Assembly (NCBI RefSeq): GCF_029892515.1 | Contig: NZ_JARXVF010000002.1 | Coordinates: 496,001 to 560,000, forward strand | Length of the DNA: 64,000 bases | From: Pseudaminobacter soli (ex Li et al. 2025) | Lineage (GTDB): Bacteria; Pseudomonadota; Alphaproteobacteria; Rhizobiales; Rhizobiaceae | Direction: 5' to 3' | Position numbers and translations under genes: made by a program | In this document: positions 8,114-23,100 of the stretch, one piece after another | How the letters are laid out: each line of letters begins with the position of its first letter | Position numbering within the stretch: position 1 is the stretch's first letter | The notes under the pieces: generated by a model | What the model was told of the DNA's origin: nothing | Database searches by the model: none | What the model saw: the letters and a program-made list of their open reading frames with translations, nothing else

Positions 8114-11100
8114 TTTGGCCGGTTATTGCGCGGCAGCCTTCACCTTCTCGGCGACCTCGGGCGAGACCCACTTTGTCCAGACGTCCTCGCCGGTCTTGAT
8201 GAAGTGCTTGGCGCCTTCCTCACCGGTGGCCTGGTTATCGGTCATCCAGGCCAGCAGCTTGTTGACGGTCGCGTTCGGCCAGCTGCGAACCTTGAGGTAA
8301 TCCATGGCCGGGCCGGCGCGATCGGCGAAGGCGGTGGTCACCAGGGTCTCGACCCTATCCTTGGGCCATGCGTTGCGCTGCGGATCCGGGCAGTCGGCAA
8401 CTGTATTGCAGCGCTTCCATTCGGCTGCATCGTAGGGCACGCCATATTCGAGCTTGACCATCTCGTACTTGCCGAGCAGCGCGGTCGGTTCCCAGTAGTA
8501 GCCCATCCAGCCTTCCTTGCGCTCATAGGCCTTGGCAATCGAGCCGTCGAGGCCGGCGGCCGAACCGGTGTCGACGAGCAAGAAGCCGTGCTTGGCGCCT
8601 TCATAAGCCTTGAAGAGCTGGGAGGTGACCAGCGTGCCACCCCAGCCTTGCGGGCCGTTGAAGACGGCGCCCTTCGACGAATCCTCCGGCGCCGGGAACA
8701 GCTCGGGATGCTTGAGAGCATCGTCGATGGTCTTGATGTCTGGGTGGGCGTCGGCGATGTATTTCGGAATCCACCAGCCTTGGACGCCGCCGTCGGAGAG
8801 CGCCTCGACGGTGGAGACCAGCTTCTTGTCGGCAATGCCGCGCTCGACGACCTCGGGCAGCAGGTCGACCCAGCCTTCCGGCGCAATGTCGGGCTGCCCC
8901 TTCTCAGTCATCGAGGTCAGCGTCGGCACCGTGTCGCCGACAACGAGGGATGCGTCACAACCATAGCCGGCGTTGAGGATGAGTTTGTCGATATTGGCCA
9001 GCACCTCAGCCGACTGCCAGTTCATGTTGGCTATGGTGACTGTACCGCATTCGGCGGCGTTCGCAGCGCCGCCGATCGCCAGCAGGCCAAGGGCCAGGGC
9101 GGTGGATGCAAGCAGATGTTTCATTGTTCACTCCCATTCAAGCGGTGTTGAATAACGAAGATGACAATCGACACCGCGTCAAAAGCCACTTCGCGAAGCA
9201 CCGCAGGCGCAGCGCGCATGCGATGCTTCAAAGGGCCGCTGCATGCCGCAATCTCCTCCGGGCATGCATCGGCCAAATTCTCAGCCGGTTCGCGACATGG
9301 CGACCGCCGCTGCCTCCGCAGCATCGAGACCGGCACTGACGGCGGCGATGAAACCGCCATCGATCATTCCTTGCAGTCCCGCCGCCGTGGTCCCCCGATA
9401 GTTGAGAAATGCCCTAACGGTCTCTTCTGGAGAAACATAGTGCGCGCCGAGCAATTGGCTTGCCCCGGCAACGACGGCTATCGCCGCTCTTGTGGCGATG
9501 TCTCGAGGCAGACCCTTGGCAACAGCATGATCCATCATGGCCTGTGCAAGCAAGGCTGGAAAGGCGGGACCCGATCCCGACAGCCCTGTCAAATAGTCGA
9601 TATCGGCTTCGCGAAACACTTCATCCGTCGTGCCGCAGGTTGCAAAAAGCTGCCGCACGAGTTCCTTGTCCTCGGCCTTTGCACCATCGCTCGCGAACCA
9701 CGGTGTGTAGGATTTGCCGATTTCGGCCGCAGCGTTCGGCATGGCGCGCACGATGCGGTCGCTGCCGCTTCTTGCGGCAAGAGTTGCGACCGGCACGCCC
9801 GCCATCACCGAGATTACCAGCTTGCCGCGGGCACCGATCTCTACCGTCGAAAACTGGTCGGGTCGAACCGACAGGATGATTGCGTCCGAACGGTCGGCGA
9901 GTTCCCGATTGTCGGCAGTACAAGCAACATCCGGCCAGCCGGACAGCCCGGTCGTCGACCGGCTGGACAAGATGAGTTGCGATGGTTCGACAAATCCCGC
10001 CTTCAGCATCGCACGGGCAATGGCGCTACCCAGCCACCCGGTGCCGCCGATAATGCCTATGGTGGGCCTGGTCATCAGACTGCACCTGCGGTTGCTTCGG
10101 CCGAGGCAATGTAGCCGTGCCGCGCGCTGAAGCGCTCCATTTCGCTTGGCGTGGGCTCGCGCCCGGTGAAGATCTCGACATATTTCGGGATGCGCGCCAT
10201 GCGGGTGGCAAGGGTCTCTACCGTCTTCATCGAGATGTAGCCGATCTGGGTCAGGTAGATCGTCCGCGACCTGACATCTGCCGCGAAGGGCTCGAAGCCG
10301 AAGCGGAGGAACATGGACTGAAGGGCTTCGAGCCGAGCCGTATCGGCGGCCCCGATTTCCCTGGCCACCTCGGGCGACTGCTGCGCCCAGCTGCGAACCG
10401 CGAATTCGAAGCGGGAATCGAACAACTGCTGGTCGAGCCAGCAGTCAAAGACATTCAGGATCGCTTCGGCGACGCTCTCGGCGTAGCTTTCCGTGCGCTT
10501 GATGAAGTTTCCAGTGTTCTTGGACCGCCAGAGGTCGATGAGGGCGGCGAGCAGCTCCTCGCGGTCAGCGAAGAACCAGTAGAAGCTGGTGCGCGAAAGC
10601 TTCAGCCGCTTCGACAGCGGCAGCACGCGGACGGCATCGACACCGGCCTCGATCAGGCTTTCATAAGCAGCGTCGAGCCATCCGTCGCGTGACCCGCGCC
10701 AACCCGTTTCGCCAAGTTTCTCCTGCTCCATGACTGGAAGCTAAGCACGCTAGCAAGTGCCACGCAACCCAAAATGTACGGCGCTGTCGACAGAATTGAC
10801 AGTGATGTACATTTCCACTTACGATCCTTTTGACGCCTTGTCCTCGGAGCATCCAACGATGTCGAACGACCCGCTTCTCCAACCCTACAAACTAAAGCAT
10901 CTCACGCTCAAAAACCGGATGATGATCACCTCGCATGAGCCGGCGTATCCCGAAGATGGCATGCCCAAGGCGCGCTACCGCGCCTACCATGCCGAACGCG
11001 CCAAAGCGGGCGTCGCATTGACCATGACCGCCGGTTCCGCGTCCGTCGCGCGCGACAGCCCTCCGGTGTTCAACAACATCCTCGCCTACAAGGACGAGGT

Positions 11101-14100
11101 GGTGCCGTGGATGAGGGACGTGGTCGATGCCTGCCATGAGCATGGCGCGGCGGTGATGATCCAGCTGACCCATCTTGGCCGCCGCACCCGCTGGGACAAG
11201 GGCGACTGGCTGCCGGCGGTTTCGCCTTCGCACAATCGCGAGCCTGCACACCGCGCTTTCCCGAAGAAGCTGGAAGACTGGGACATCGAGCGCATCATCA
11301 AGGACTATGCCGATGCGGCCGAGCGTATGAAGGCAGCGGGGCTGGACGGCATCGAGCTCGAGGCCTACGGCCACCTGATGGACCAGTTCTGGTCGCCGCT
11401 CACCAATACGCTGGAAGCCCCCTATGGCGGCTCGCTCGACAATCGCCTGCGCTTCACCTTCGACGTTCTATCGGCGATGCGCGAGCGCGTCGGGCCGGAC
11501 TTCATCGTCGGCATCCGCTACACCGCCGACGAGGTGATAGCCGGCGGCCTGACGCGCGAGGATGGCCTCGAAATATCCCGGCGCTTCAAGGCCTCGGGCA
11601 TGGTGGATTTCCTCAACGTGATCCGCGGCCATATCGAGACCGACGCAGGCCTCACCGACGTGATCCCGATCCAGGGCATGCCGAGCGCGCCGCATCTCGA
11701 TTTTGCCGGTGAAGTGCGCGCCGAGGTTGGCATGCCGACCTTCCATGCCGCGCGCATCCCCGATGTTGCAACGGCCCGCCACGCGATCGCATCGGGCAAG
11801 CTCGATATGGTCGGCATGACCCGGGCGCACATGACTGACCCGCATATCGTGCGCAAGATCATGGAAGGCCGCGAGGATGACATTCGCCCCTGCGTGGGCG
11901 CCAACTACTGCCTCGATCGCATCTACCAGGGCGGCGCGGCCTACTGCATCCACAACCCGGCCACCGGCCGCGAGTTGACGATGCCGCACGACATCCCGAC
12001 GGCCAAGGTCAAGCGGAAGGTTGTGATCGTCGGCGCCGGCCCGGCCGGGCTCGAGGCCGCACGCGTCTCGGCTGAGCGCGGCCATGAGGTCGTGGTGTTC
12101 GAGGCTTCCGCCCATCATGGCGGCCAGGTACGGCTGACGGCTCGCAGCCAGCGCCGGCAAGAGATGATCGGCATTGTCGACTGGCGCATGGCGCAGTGCA
12201 CCGCCAAGGGTGTGACTTTCCGCTTCAACACCTGGGCTGAAGAGGCCGACGTGATGGCCGAGAAGCCGGACGTGGTGATCATCGCCACCGGTGGCTATCC
12301 GCACACCGAAGTGCTGTCCGAAGGCAACGATCTCATCGTCTCCACCTGGGACATCCTCTCGGGCGACGTGAAGCCGGGCACCAATGTTCTGCTGTTCGAC
12401 GACGCCGGCGACAATCCGGCGCTGCAGGCGGCCGAGGTGATCGCCAAATCCGGCGCCAAGCTGGAGGTGATGACGCCTGACCGTTCCTTCGCGCCCGAGG
12501 TCATGGGCATGAACCTCGTGCCCTATATGCGCAGCTTGCAGAAGCTGGACGTGACCTTCACCGTCACCTTCCGGCTGGACAAGGTTACGAGCGACGGCAA
12601 CGAGCTGATCGCCCATATCGGCAGCGATTACGGCGGCGTCGACAAGGTCCGGCGTGTCGACCAGGTGGTGGTCAACCACGGCACCATCCCGATGGACGAT
12701 CTCTATTTCGCGCTGAAGCCGAAATCGAGCAATCGCGGCGCAGTCGACTACATGCGCCTCATCGAGGGCGAGCCGCAGGAGGTGACGGAGGGAGGCTTCC
12801 AGCTCTTCCGCATCGGCGATGCCGTCTCGGCGCGCAACACACACGCCGCGATCTATGACGCTCTGAGGCTCGCCAAGGATCTGTAGCTCGAACAGGCTGG
12901 CGGAGGAGGCCGGCCGGGGAGGGGAGGGGAGGAAAATGCAGGAACGGACGTTCAAGCGCCTGTTCACGCCGGTTGCGTTGCGCCACAAGACGCTGCGCAA
13001 CCGCATCGTCTTTGGTGCCCACACAGCCAACATGGCGGTCGAAGGCCTGCCCACCGAGCGGCACGCTGCCTACTATGCCGAGCGGGCCAAGGGCGGTGCG
13101 GCGATGGTGGTGGTCGAGCCCGTGCCGGTGCATGCGGCGGCGGTTTTGACGCGCGGCAACTTTCGCCATTCCGACGACAGCGTGATCCCGCATTTCCGGA
13201 AGGTGACGGAGGCCATACACGAGCATGGCGCCGTCGCCATCCAGCAGCTCTACCATGTCGGCCAGCATGGCGATGCCGACAATTCCTTCCATGCCGCCTG
13301 GTCGCCTTCCGGCCTGCCGAGCTATCACGACAGCGATGGCTCGCACCGCATGAGCGAGGGCGAGATCGAGGAGACGATCGACGGTTTTGTCCAGGCGGCG
13401 CGCCGCTGCCGTGAAGCGGGTTTCGACGGCGTTGAGGTGTGGGCCGCCTATCACGGCATGCTCGACCAGTTCTGGACGCCATGGTCCAACCGGCGCGACG
13501 ACCGCTGGGGTGGCAGCTTGGAAAACCGAACCCGCTTCAGCCGCGAAGTGCTGACGCGTATCAGAAAACTCTGCGGCGAGGATTTTATTGTTGGTCTGGC
13601 CGTCAATGACCAGCCCGATGTCGAGGTGGCGCTGAAGCGCGAGGCCACCGCTGAAATCGTCGCGCAGCACGATCGCGACGGGCTGATCGACTACGTCACC
13701 TGCGGATCGGGCGGCTATTTCGACTTCTACAAGCTGATGCCGACCTTTCTTTATCCCGAGAAGCTAGGAGCCGATCTTGCTTCGGTGCTGAAGGGCGCGG
13801 TCTCGCATGCACTGGTCACGGCCGAAAGCCATATCCGCACGCCGGAAAACGCCGAAAGCGTGCTGAGCGAAGGCATGGCTGACCTGGTTTCCATCGTACG
13901 TGGCCAGATCGCCGATCCGCACCTCGCCAACAAGGCGAGGGAAGGTCGGCCCGAAGACATTCGCGGCTGCCTCTCCTGCAACCAGATGTGCTGGGGCAGG
14001 CGCTCGCGCGACTACTGGATTAGCTGTGTGGTCAACCCGTCTGCCGGTCGCGAATGGGAGTGGGGTGGAGATACGTTCCAGCAGGCTCCCACATCGAAGC

Positions 14101-17100
14101 GCGTTTTGGTGGTCGGCGGCGGACCGGCCGGGCTGGAAGCGGCGCGCGTGGCGGCCGAGCGGGGCCACAAGGTGGTGCTTGCCGAGGCGTCGGATCGGCT
14201 CGGCGGCCAGTTCCGCCTTGCCGGGCTGCAGACGCGCCGGGCGCAGGTCCTCGATCTGATCGACTGGTACGAACGGCAATTGCAAAAGCTCGGCGTGGAG
14301 ATCCGCTACAACACCTATGTGGAGGCTGGCGACATCGCCACCGAAGCGGCGGACGAGGTGATTGTCGCCACCGGCTCGCTTCCGTCCGAAACCGGCTTCC
14401 AGCGGGCGCTGCCGCATGTCGAGACCTTGCCGGGTATCGAGCGCGGGAAATTTTTCTCCGCCGAAGCCATCATTGCGGGCGAGGCCCGGCCGGGCAAGCG
14501 CGTCATCGTGTTCGACGAAGGCGGCAACTGGAAAGGCTGCGGCACAGCCTGGAAGCTCGCCGAGGACGGACATGAAGTCAGCATCGTCACGCCCGACCCG
14601 GTGGTCGGCAAGGAGTTGCAGCGCACCACCGCCGACTTTCCGCTGCGCCGCAATCTTGCCCGGCTCGGCGTGCGGTTCGTCACCGAAAGTGCGATCCTCG
14701 AATGGACGGGCGCGGCCGCGCGGATTGCCTCATTCCTTGATGGCCGGGAAGAGTTGATCGAGGCCGATGCGTTGGTTTTCGCCGCAACCAATTCCGCGGA
14801 GGACAGCCTTGCGCGGGAACTGACCGAACGCGGTATCGCCTTCACGGCGATCGGCGATTGCCTCGCTGCGCGGCAGGTGCCCTATGCCATACATGAGGGA
14901 CGCAAGGTGGCGCTGGCGCTGTAGGCGGCAGCGCCTGCGGCGTGGCTCAGGCCTTAGGCGCGCCGTAGTGCAGCACCTGCACCTTCTCTAGCGTCACAAG
15001 ACCGCTCGACATCATCGTCTCCAGAACGGGGAGGAAGGCATTGATCTTTTCCTCGCTGTCGACGATCTCGACCACCAGCGGTAGGTCTTCTGACAGCCGC
15101 AGAATCTTGGCCGTGTGCAGCTGGCTCGACTGGCCGTAGCCCAAGCCGCCGCGCAGCACGGTCGCGCCAGCCAGGTGCAATTCGCGCGCCTTCAGCACGA
15201 TGGCTTCGTAGAGCGGCCGTCCGTCGGCACGGTCGTCCTCGCCGATGAATATCCGCAGCAGTACCGATTGTTCGGGAATCTGCATGTCAAATTCCTCCCA
15301 GGCGGTTGAGGCGCATCGCGAGCAGGTGCCCAAGCCAGACGGCGAGCAGCCAGGCGATCACCGAGATGATGACATTCAGTCCGGCGAGCGACCAGTGACC
15401 GGATTGGGTGAGACGTAGCGTTTCGAGGCTGAAAGTGGAGAAGGTGGTGAAGCCACCGCATATGCCGGCCATCACGAACTGGCGATTGCGGCTACCGACG
15501 AGCAGGCGTCCGTCCGGGCCGGTGAGCGTGGAATAAAAGCCGATAACGAATGAGCCCACGATATTGACGAACAGAGTGCCCCACGGAAAGCCGGGGCCGA
15601 ACATCGCAAGCGACGTCAGCGAGACCAGCGCGCGCAGCACGCTGCCGATCACCGCGCCGAGCGACACCGCAAGATAGAGCGAAGCTCTGTCGCGAAAGTT
15701 CTGGATCCAGGCCTGCGCTCGTGGTGGGGCGGCGGCGTGTGTCGGCTCCGGCCTGTTCATGAAATGGCGGCTCCGAAAATGGCGGCACCGGCAGCGAAGC
15801 CGATGGCGGCACCGGCGAGGCACAGCGTGACCGACAAAAGTACATTGCCGCCGGCACGCAGCATTTGGCCGTCGCGCGCGAGAGTGAGCGTATGAAGACT
15901 GAAGGAGGAAACGGTGGTGTAGGCGCCGAGGAAACCGGTCACGGCAAACTGCCACGCCTCGGGCAGGGCAAAGGCCCCGCCGGCGGCCGATGCGGCAGCG
16001 ACGAAGCCGATGGCGCTCGCTCCGCTGACATTGACGACCATGGTGCCCCAAGGAAAGGTTTCCCCCACGCGCCGCCCAATGAGGCCCGACACGAAGAAGC
16101 GCGCGGGCCCGCCTAGCGCGCTGCCCAGCACGACCCAAAGCAAGCCGTGAAGCACGTCCAGCATCTCTTTTCCGAATCTCCTCGCCGCTGGTTCGCCGCG
16201 TCGGTAAGGAGTCGTCCGCATGACCCATGCGCTGTCAACCGGAAGCCGATCGAAATCGTTCCGATACTGCCGAGCTGCTTGGTGGTATGACCCGGCTAAG
16301 CCGTGTGGGTGGCGCTAATTTCCATCAGCTCGCGCGAATAGGGCTCCTTCAGCGCGCCCTGCTTGAGCTGAGCGGCGTCGGCGATTTCGACGATGCGTCC
16401 CTGCCGCATCACCGCCAGACGGTCGCAGAGAAAGGAAACCACCGGCAGGTTGTGGGTCACCATCAGGAAGGTCAGGTTCTGCTCGCGTCGCAGGCGCTTC
16501 AGCAGGTTGAGGATCTCAGCCTGCACCGACACGTCGAGCGCCGAGGTCGGTTCGTCGAGCAACAGGATCTTTGGCTCGAGCACCAGAGCCCGGGCGATCG
16601 CCACGCGCTGGCGCTGGCCGCCGGAAAGCTGGTGCGGAAAGCGGAAGCGGAACTTTCGGTCGAGCCCGACCGAGGCCATCACCGCCTCGACGCGGGCGTT
16701 CTGGTCGCCGATGCCATGGATGCTCAGCGGTTCGCTGAGTGTCGCGTCGATGGTCTTGCGCGGATGCAGCGACCCGTAGGGGTCCTGGAAGACCATCTGG
16801 CAAGCCCGCGCGAAATGGCCGTCGATGCCGTGACTGCGCGGCTTGCCGAAAGCGGTGATCGAGCCGGTCCAGTCCGGTGCAAGACCGGCTATGGCCTTGA
16901 GCACCGTCGATTTTCCGGAACCGCTTTCGCCGACGAGCGCAAAGCTCTCACCCTCGGCGATGTCGAGGCTCACGCCATGGGTGATGCGCGTTTCGCCATA
17001 GGAGATGTCGAGATTCTTGAGCGAAAGCGCGGTCATAGGCTGGCCCATGCACTGCGGTCGAGCACGGGCAGCTCGTCGCGGGTTTCGTTGAGGCGCGGGA

Positions 17101-20100
17101 TGGATGCGATCAGGCCGCGCGTATAGGGGTGCGTGGCGTTCTGCAGCTCGCCCGCGCGGCATTCTTCAACCACCTGGCCGGTGTTCATGACCAGGATGCG
17201 GTCGCAATAGCTCGACACGAGATTGAGGTCGTGGCTGATGAAGATCAGCCCCATGCCCTTGCGCTTGATCTGCTCGTCGATGATGTCGAGCACCTGCGCC
17301 TGCACCGAAACGTCCAGCGCTGAGGTCGGCTCGTCGGCGATCAGGAGGTCGGGTTCCGGGATCAGCATCATCGCGATCATGACACGCTGGCCCATGCCGC
17401 CCGACACTTCGTGCGGATAGAGTTTCGCAACCCGTTCCGGATCGGCGATGCGCACCGATTCCAGCATCGCCAACACACGCTGGCCCACCTCGCGGCGCGA
17501 CAGGCGCTGGTGGGTCAGCAGCGCCTCGGCGATCTGCTCGCCTATGGTCATCACCGGGTTGAGCGAGAATTTCGGATCCTGCATAACCATGGAAATGCGG
17601 GCGCCGCGAATGGCGCGCATCTCTCTTTCCGAGCGGTTACGCAGGTCGATGCCGTCGAAGTTCAGCTTATCCGCGCTGACGCGACCCGGCGCGCGGATGA
17701 GCTTCAGGATCGAGCGGCCGGTCATGGATTTGCCCGAGCCGCTTTCGCCGACGATGCCCAGTCGCTCGCGCCCGAGTGTGAAGGACACGCCGCGCACGAC
17801 ATCAATGTCGCCGCGCGGGGTAGGGAAGGTGACGCGCAGGTTTTCGATTTCCAGAAGCGGCGTGCTCAATGCTGTTCTCCGCTTTTGGGGTCGAGGACGT
17901 CACGCAGGCCGTCGCCGAGGAAGCAGAAGCCAAGGCTGACGACAATGATGGCAAAGCCGGGCATGGTGGCGACCCACCACTGGTCAAGGATGAAGCTGCG
18001 GCCGCGCGCGATCATCGCGCCCCATTCCGGCAGCGGCGGCTGCGCGCCGAGCCCGATGAAGCCGAGGCCGGCCGCAGTCAGGATGATGCCGGCCATGTCG
18101 AGCGTCACGCGGACGATCATGGATGACGTACAAAGCGGCAGAACGTGACCGAGTACGACCCTGAGCGAAGACGCGCCCTGCAGCCTGATCGCCGAGATGA
18201 ACTCGGAGTTCTTGAAGGTCATCGTCTCGGCCCGAGCGATGCGCGCATAGCCGGGCCAGGTGGTGATGGCGATGGCGATGACGGCGTTTTCGATGCCGGG
18301 CCCGAGCGCGGCGACGAGGGCAAGCGCCAGGATCAGCTTGGGCAGCGACAGGAAGACGTCGGTGATGCCCATCAGGATGCGGTCTGGCCAGCCGCCGAAA
18401 TAGCCAGCCAGCGCACCGATGAACAGCCCCGCAGGGGCCGCAAGCACGGCAACCATCGTAACGATCACGAGCGTGATGCGCGCGCCGTAGACGACGCGGG
18501 ACCAGATGTCTCGGCCAAGTTCGTCGGTGCCCATCCAGTTGGCAGCACTCGGCGCCAGCAGGCGCTGCGTCAGATCCTGCTTTAACGGATCATGGGTGGC
18601 GAGCAGCGGCGCGAAGATCGCGGTGAGCACCAACGCAAGAATGATCACGGTCCCGACAACGGCAAGCGGGTTGCGCGACAGGGCGCCGGCGATGCGCCAT
18701 GCGCGGCCAAGCCGGGCTTGCAGGCGGGAGGAGGGGCTGTCGTCGACCAGCCAGGCGCGAAGGGTTGCGGCCATGAAATCCTCCTATCGCGCGCGCGGGT
18801 CGAGGACGCGGTAGAGCACGTCCGAAAGTTTGTTGATGCCGATGAACACCGCGCCGATCACCAGCGTGGCGCCGAGCACGGCGTTCATGTCGGCGTTGAG
18901 CAGCGCAGTGGTCAGGTAGTTGCCGATGCCCGGCCAGGAAAAGATCGTCTCGATCATCACCGAGCCCTCAAGAAGCCCGGCGTAGGAGAGGCCGATCACC
19001 GTGATCAGCGGCACCAGGATCGGCCGGAAGGCATGGCGCCAGATCACCAGCCGCTCCGGCACGCCCTTCACGCGGGCGGTGGTGACGTACTCCTGCGCCA
19101 GCTGGTCGAGCATGAAGGAGCGCGTCATGCGGGCGATATAGGCGAGGCTGAAGAATCCGAGGACCGAGGCGGGCAGCGCCAGATGCCAGAGCGCGTTGAA
19201 GAAGATGTCGCGCTCGCCTGCAATCAGGCTGTCGATGAGGATCAGGCCGGTTACGGGCTGCACCAGCCCGTCATAGAAGATGTCGACGCGGCCGGGGCCT
19301 CCCACCCATTTCAGCTGGGCGTAGAACAGCGCGAGCCCGACCAGGCCGAGCCAGAAGGCGGGTATTGCGTAGCCGAGCAGGCCAACGACACGGATCGTCT
19401 GGTCCACAAGGCTGCCCTGGCGGCTGGCGGCATAGACGCCCATCGGCACGCCGAGAGCCACGCCGATGATGATGCCAATGGTGGCCATTTCGAGCGTCGC
19501 GGGGAACACGCGCTTCAGGTCATCAGCCACCAGCTTGCCGGTCGAGACCGACATGCCAAGATCGCCCCTCAGCACCGAACCGATATAGTTGAAGAACTGT
19601 ACGATCAGCGGCTTGTCGAGCCCGAGCTCGATGCGCGCAGCCTCGTAGACCGCTCTCGGGGCACGGTCGCCGACCACCGCCAGAACCGGATCGATCGGCA
19701 CCACGCGGCCGATGAAGAAGGTGATCGCCAGAAGCCCAAGAAAGGTGAAGGCCAGCGTGACGACGAAGCCGGCAAGCGCGAGCAGAAAGCGCTTATGCCT
19801 GCCCGAGCCAACTGGTTTTGCCGTGCCGGCGACGACCGCGCCCGTCGCGGTATCGGGTTCGAATGCCACGCTTGTCTTTCCCGTCCCTTGCATTCCGCCC
19901 TCCCGTCGAAACAGGGGGCGTCGCCCTCGAATAAAACGACGGCCATCCACCGCTGTTCAGGTGGTGGATAGCCGAAAAATCTGCTTGGACTATACAAACA
20001 TTTTTGCTTAGATCAAAAAAATTTTGATGGGGACGAGAACAACAGTGTCCGTTGCAGCAGGAAAGTCTGCGGCGTCGTCGCAGCCGAAGGTGGGAGCGCT

Positions 20101-23100
20101 GATCCGCGCCCGCCGCAGGCAGCTGCAAATGACTCTTCAGGAACTGTGCGACGCGGCCGGCATATCTGTCGGCTATCTCAGCCAGGTGGAGCGCGACCAC
20201 GCGACGCCCTCGCTTGGCACGCTGGCGCAGATCGCCAGGAGCCTTGATGTCGGGGTCGACTATTTCATCTCGGCGCCCGGCGTCGAAGAGGGCCAGACCC
20301 GCGCGAGCGAACGCAACAAGTTCTCCGTCGACGGCTCCTCTATCGTCTATGAGAGGCTTGGCGCGGATTTCGCAGGCAATGTGCTCTCTTCCTTCCTGCT
20401 GACCATTCCGGCCGGCTACCGCTCCGAGACGGTGAGCCATGAGGGCGAAGAGATCGTCTACATGCTGGAAGGCGCCGTCACCTTCCGGATCGATGGCGAC
20501 GAGATCACGCTTTCGGCCGGCGACAGTTTCCATTTTCGCGGCAACAGCCCGCATGCCTGGGCAAACGAGACCGGAGAGGTCGCCCGGCTGTTGTGGACCG
20601 GAACCTTGCCGCTGTTCCGCTCATCGCATCCCGCGCGCCCGGCCTTGCGCAGTTCCAAGGCCGAGCCCGGCAAGAAGACAAGCAGGAAAACGACCAAAAT
20701 GAAGGAGGGACTATCATGAAACTTTTGAAGGCCGCATTGCTGGCGGCAGCGCTGGCGATGCCGCTGGCGCCCGTGGCGAGCTATGCCGCTACCCCGGCCA
20801 ACGCGCTGGTGGTGGCCCAGAACATCGACGACATCGTCAGCATCGACCCCGCCGAGGCCTATGAGTTCTCGTCGGGCGAATATGTGACGCAGACCTACGA
20901 CCGTCTGGTGCAGTACGACGCGCCCGACGTGAAGACGCTGGCGCCGGGCCTTGCCACCGAATGGGTGGCCGATGACGCCGCCAAGACCATCACCTTCACC
21001 CTTCGCGACGGCGTGAAGTTCTCTTCAGGCAATCCGCTGCGCGCCGAGGACGTCGTCTACTCCTTCAAGCGCGTCGTTGTGCTCAACAAGGCGCCGGCCT
21101 TCATCCTGACCCAGCTCGGCTGGACGCCCGAGAACATCGACCAGATGGTCAAGGCCGAGGGCAATAAGGTCGTCGTGAAGTATGACGGCGATTTCTCGTC
21201 CGCCTTCGTGCTGAACGTGCTCGCTTCGCGCCCGGCCTCGGTTGTCGATGGCGTAAGCGTCCAGGCCAATGAGGCCAATGGCGACATGGGCAATGCCTGG
21301 CTGAAGGCCAATTCAGCCGGCACCGGCCCCTTCGTGCTCAAGGCGTTCCGCCCGGCCGAAATCATCAATCTCGTCGCCAATCCTGACTATTTCGGCGGCG
21401 CGCCGGCGATGAAGACCGTGATCATCCGCCACGTCGCGGAAGCGGCGACGCAGCAGCTGCTGCTCGACTCGGGCGACGTCGACATGGCCAAGAACCTGAC
21501 GCCGGACCAGATCAAGAGCCTCGCCGAAAAGGACACGGCGAAGGTCGAGACCTATCCGCAGGCGGCCGTGCATTTCCTGAGCCTCAACCAGAAGGACGAG
21601 GCGCTGCAGTCGGAAGCCATCTGGGAAGCCTCGCGCTACCTGGTCAACTATCAGGGCATGGCCGACAGCTTCCTCAAGGGCCAGATGCAGGTGCACCAGG
21701 CCTTCTGGCCGAAGGGCTTCCCCGGTGCGCTCGATGACACGCCCTACAGCTACGATCCCGCCAAAGCCAAGCAGATCCTGGCCGACGCCGGCATCAAGAC
21801 GCCGCTCAAGGTGACGCTGGACGTGATCAACTCCACCCCGTTCACCGACATGGCGCAGTCGCTGCAGGCGAGCTTCGCCGAGGCCGGCATCAACTTCGAG
21901 ATCATCCCCGGCACTGGCTCGCAGGTCATCACCAAGTATCGTGCGCGCACGCATGAGGCGATGCTTCTCTACTGGGGCCCGGACTTCATGGATCCGGATT
22001 CCAATGCCAAGGCCTTCGCCTACAACGAAGACAATTCGGACGGCAATTATCAGTCGACCACCACCTGGCGTAACGGCTGGGCCGTGCCGGCCGACATGAA
22101 CGCCGAGACCAAGGCCGCCCGCGCCGAGGCCGACCCGGCCAAGCGCAACGAGATGTATGTCGACCTGCAGAAGAAGGTCCAGGAGAAGTCGCCCATCGTG
22201 GTGATGTTCCAGGCCGCAACCCAGGTGGCGCACGCCAAGAACGTCCAGGGCTACGTCAACGGCGCGACCTCCGACTTCGTCTACTATCGCCTCGTCACCA
22301 AGAACTGAGGCTAGGGCCCAACAGGCTTTCGGGGGTCGCCTTTGGCGGCCCCTTTTCTTTGGGCACTCGTGTGCCTGCCTCTCAGGCGTGAGCGCTTGCG
22401 GCTTCGCGGATCGTCTTGAGCAGGATCGAGAAAGCGGGCGAGGGGGCCATGTCGGTACGCATGGTCAGGCCCACCGGGCCACGGGTTTCGCTTGTATCTA
22501 TGGGCAGTGCGGCGAGCGTGCCGGCCTTGAGGTCGTCGGCAACGACGCCGGCGGAAATGATCCAGATCGCATCGCTCTGGCGAACGAAGGCGCGGCCGAA
22601 AGAGTCGGACACGGTCTCGATCTCGGTCGGGATGGCCGCCACCCCGTTGGTCAGGAAGAAGCGCTCGACGAAGGGGCGGATGATGGAGCCGCGTGTCGGC
22701 ATCAGCACCGGGTAGTTGCTCAGCTCCTCGAATACATCCCGATCGCCCTTGAGCAGCGGATGGCTGCTGCGAACAACAAAGACGACCTGTTCGGAATAGA
22801 GGTGCTCGAAGAAGAAGCCGGTCATCTTTTCGGGCTCGGCCAGACGGCCGACGACGAGGTCCAACTCACCCAGCCTTAGTTGCTCGAGGAGCACGACGTT
22901 CTCACCGGTCACGATCTTGATGGTGACGCCTGTATCCTCTTCCAGGAAAAGCTTCATGGCCTGCGGCATGATGTGAGCCGACACGGTCGGCAGCGTGCCG
23001 ATGCGGATCGGCGGGCCGGCTTCTGCGTCTGCATTGGCGACCGAGTCGATGCCCTGCCGAAGCGCGGTGATCGCCATACCGGCATGCTGCATGAAGATCT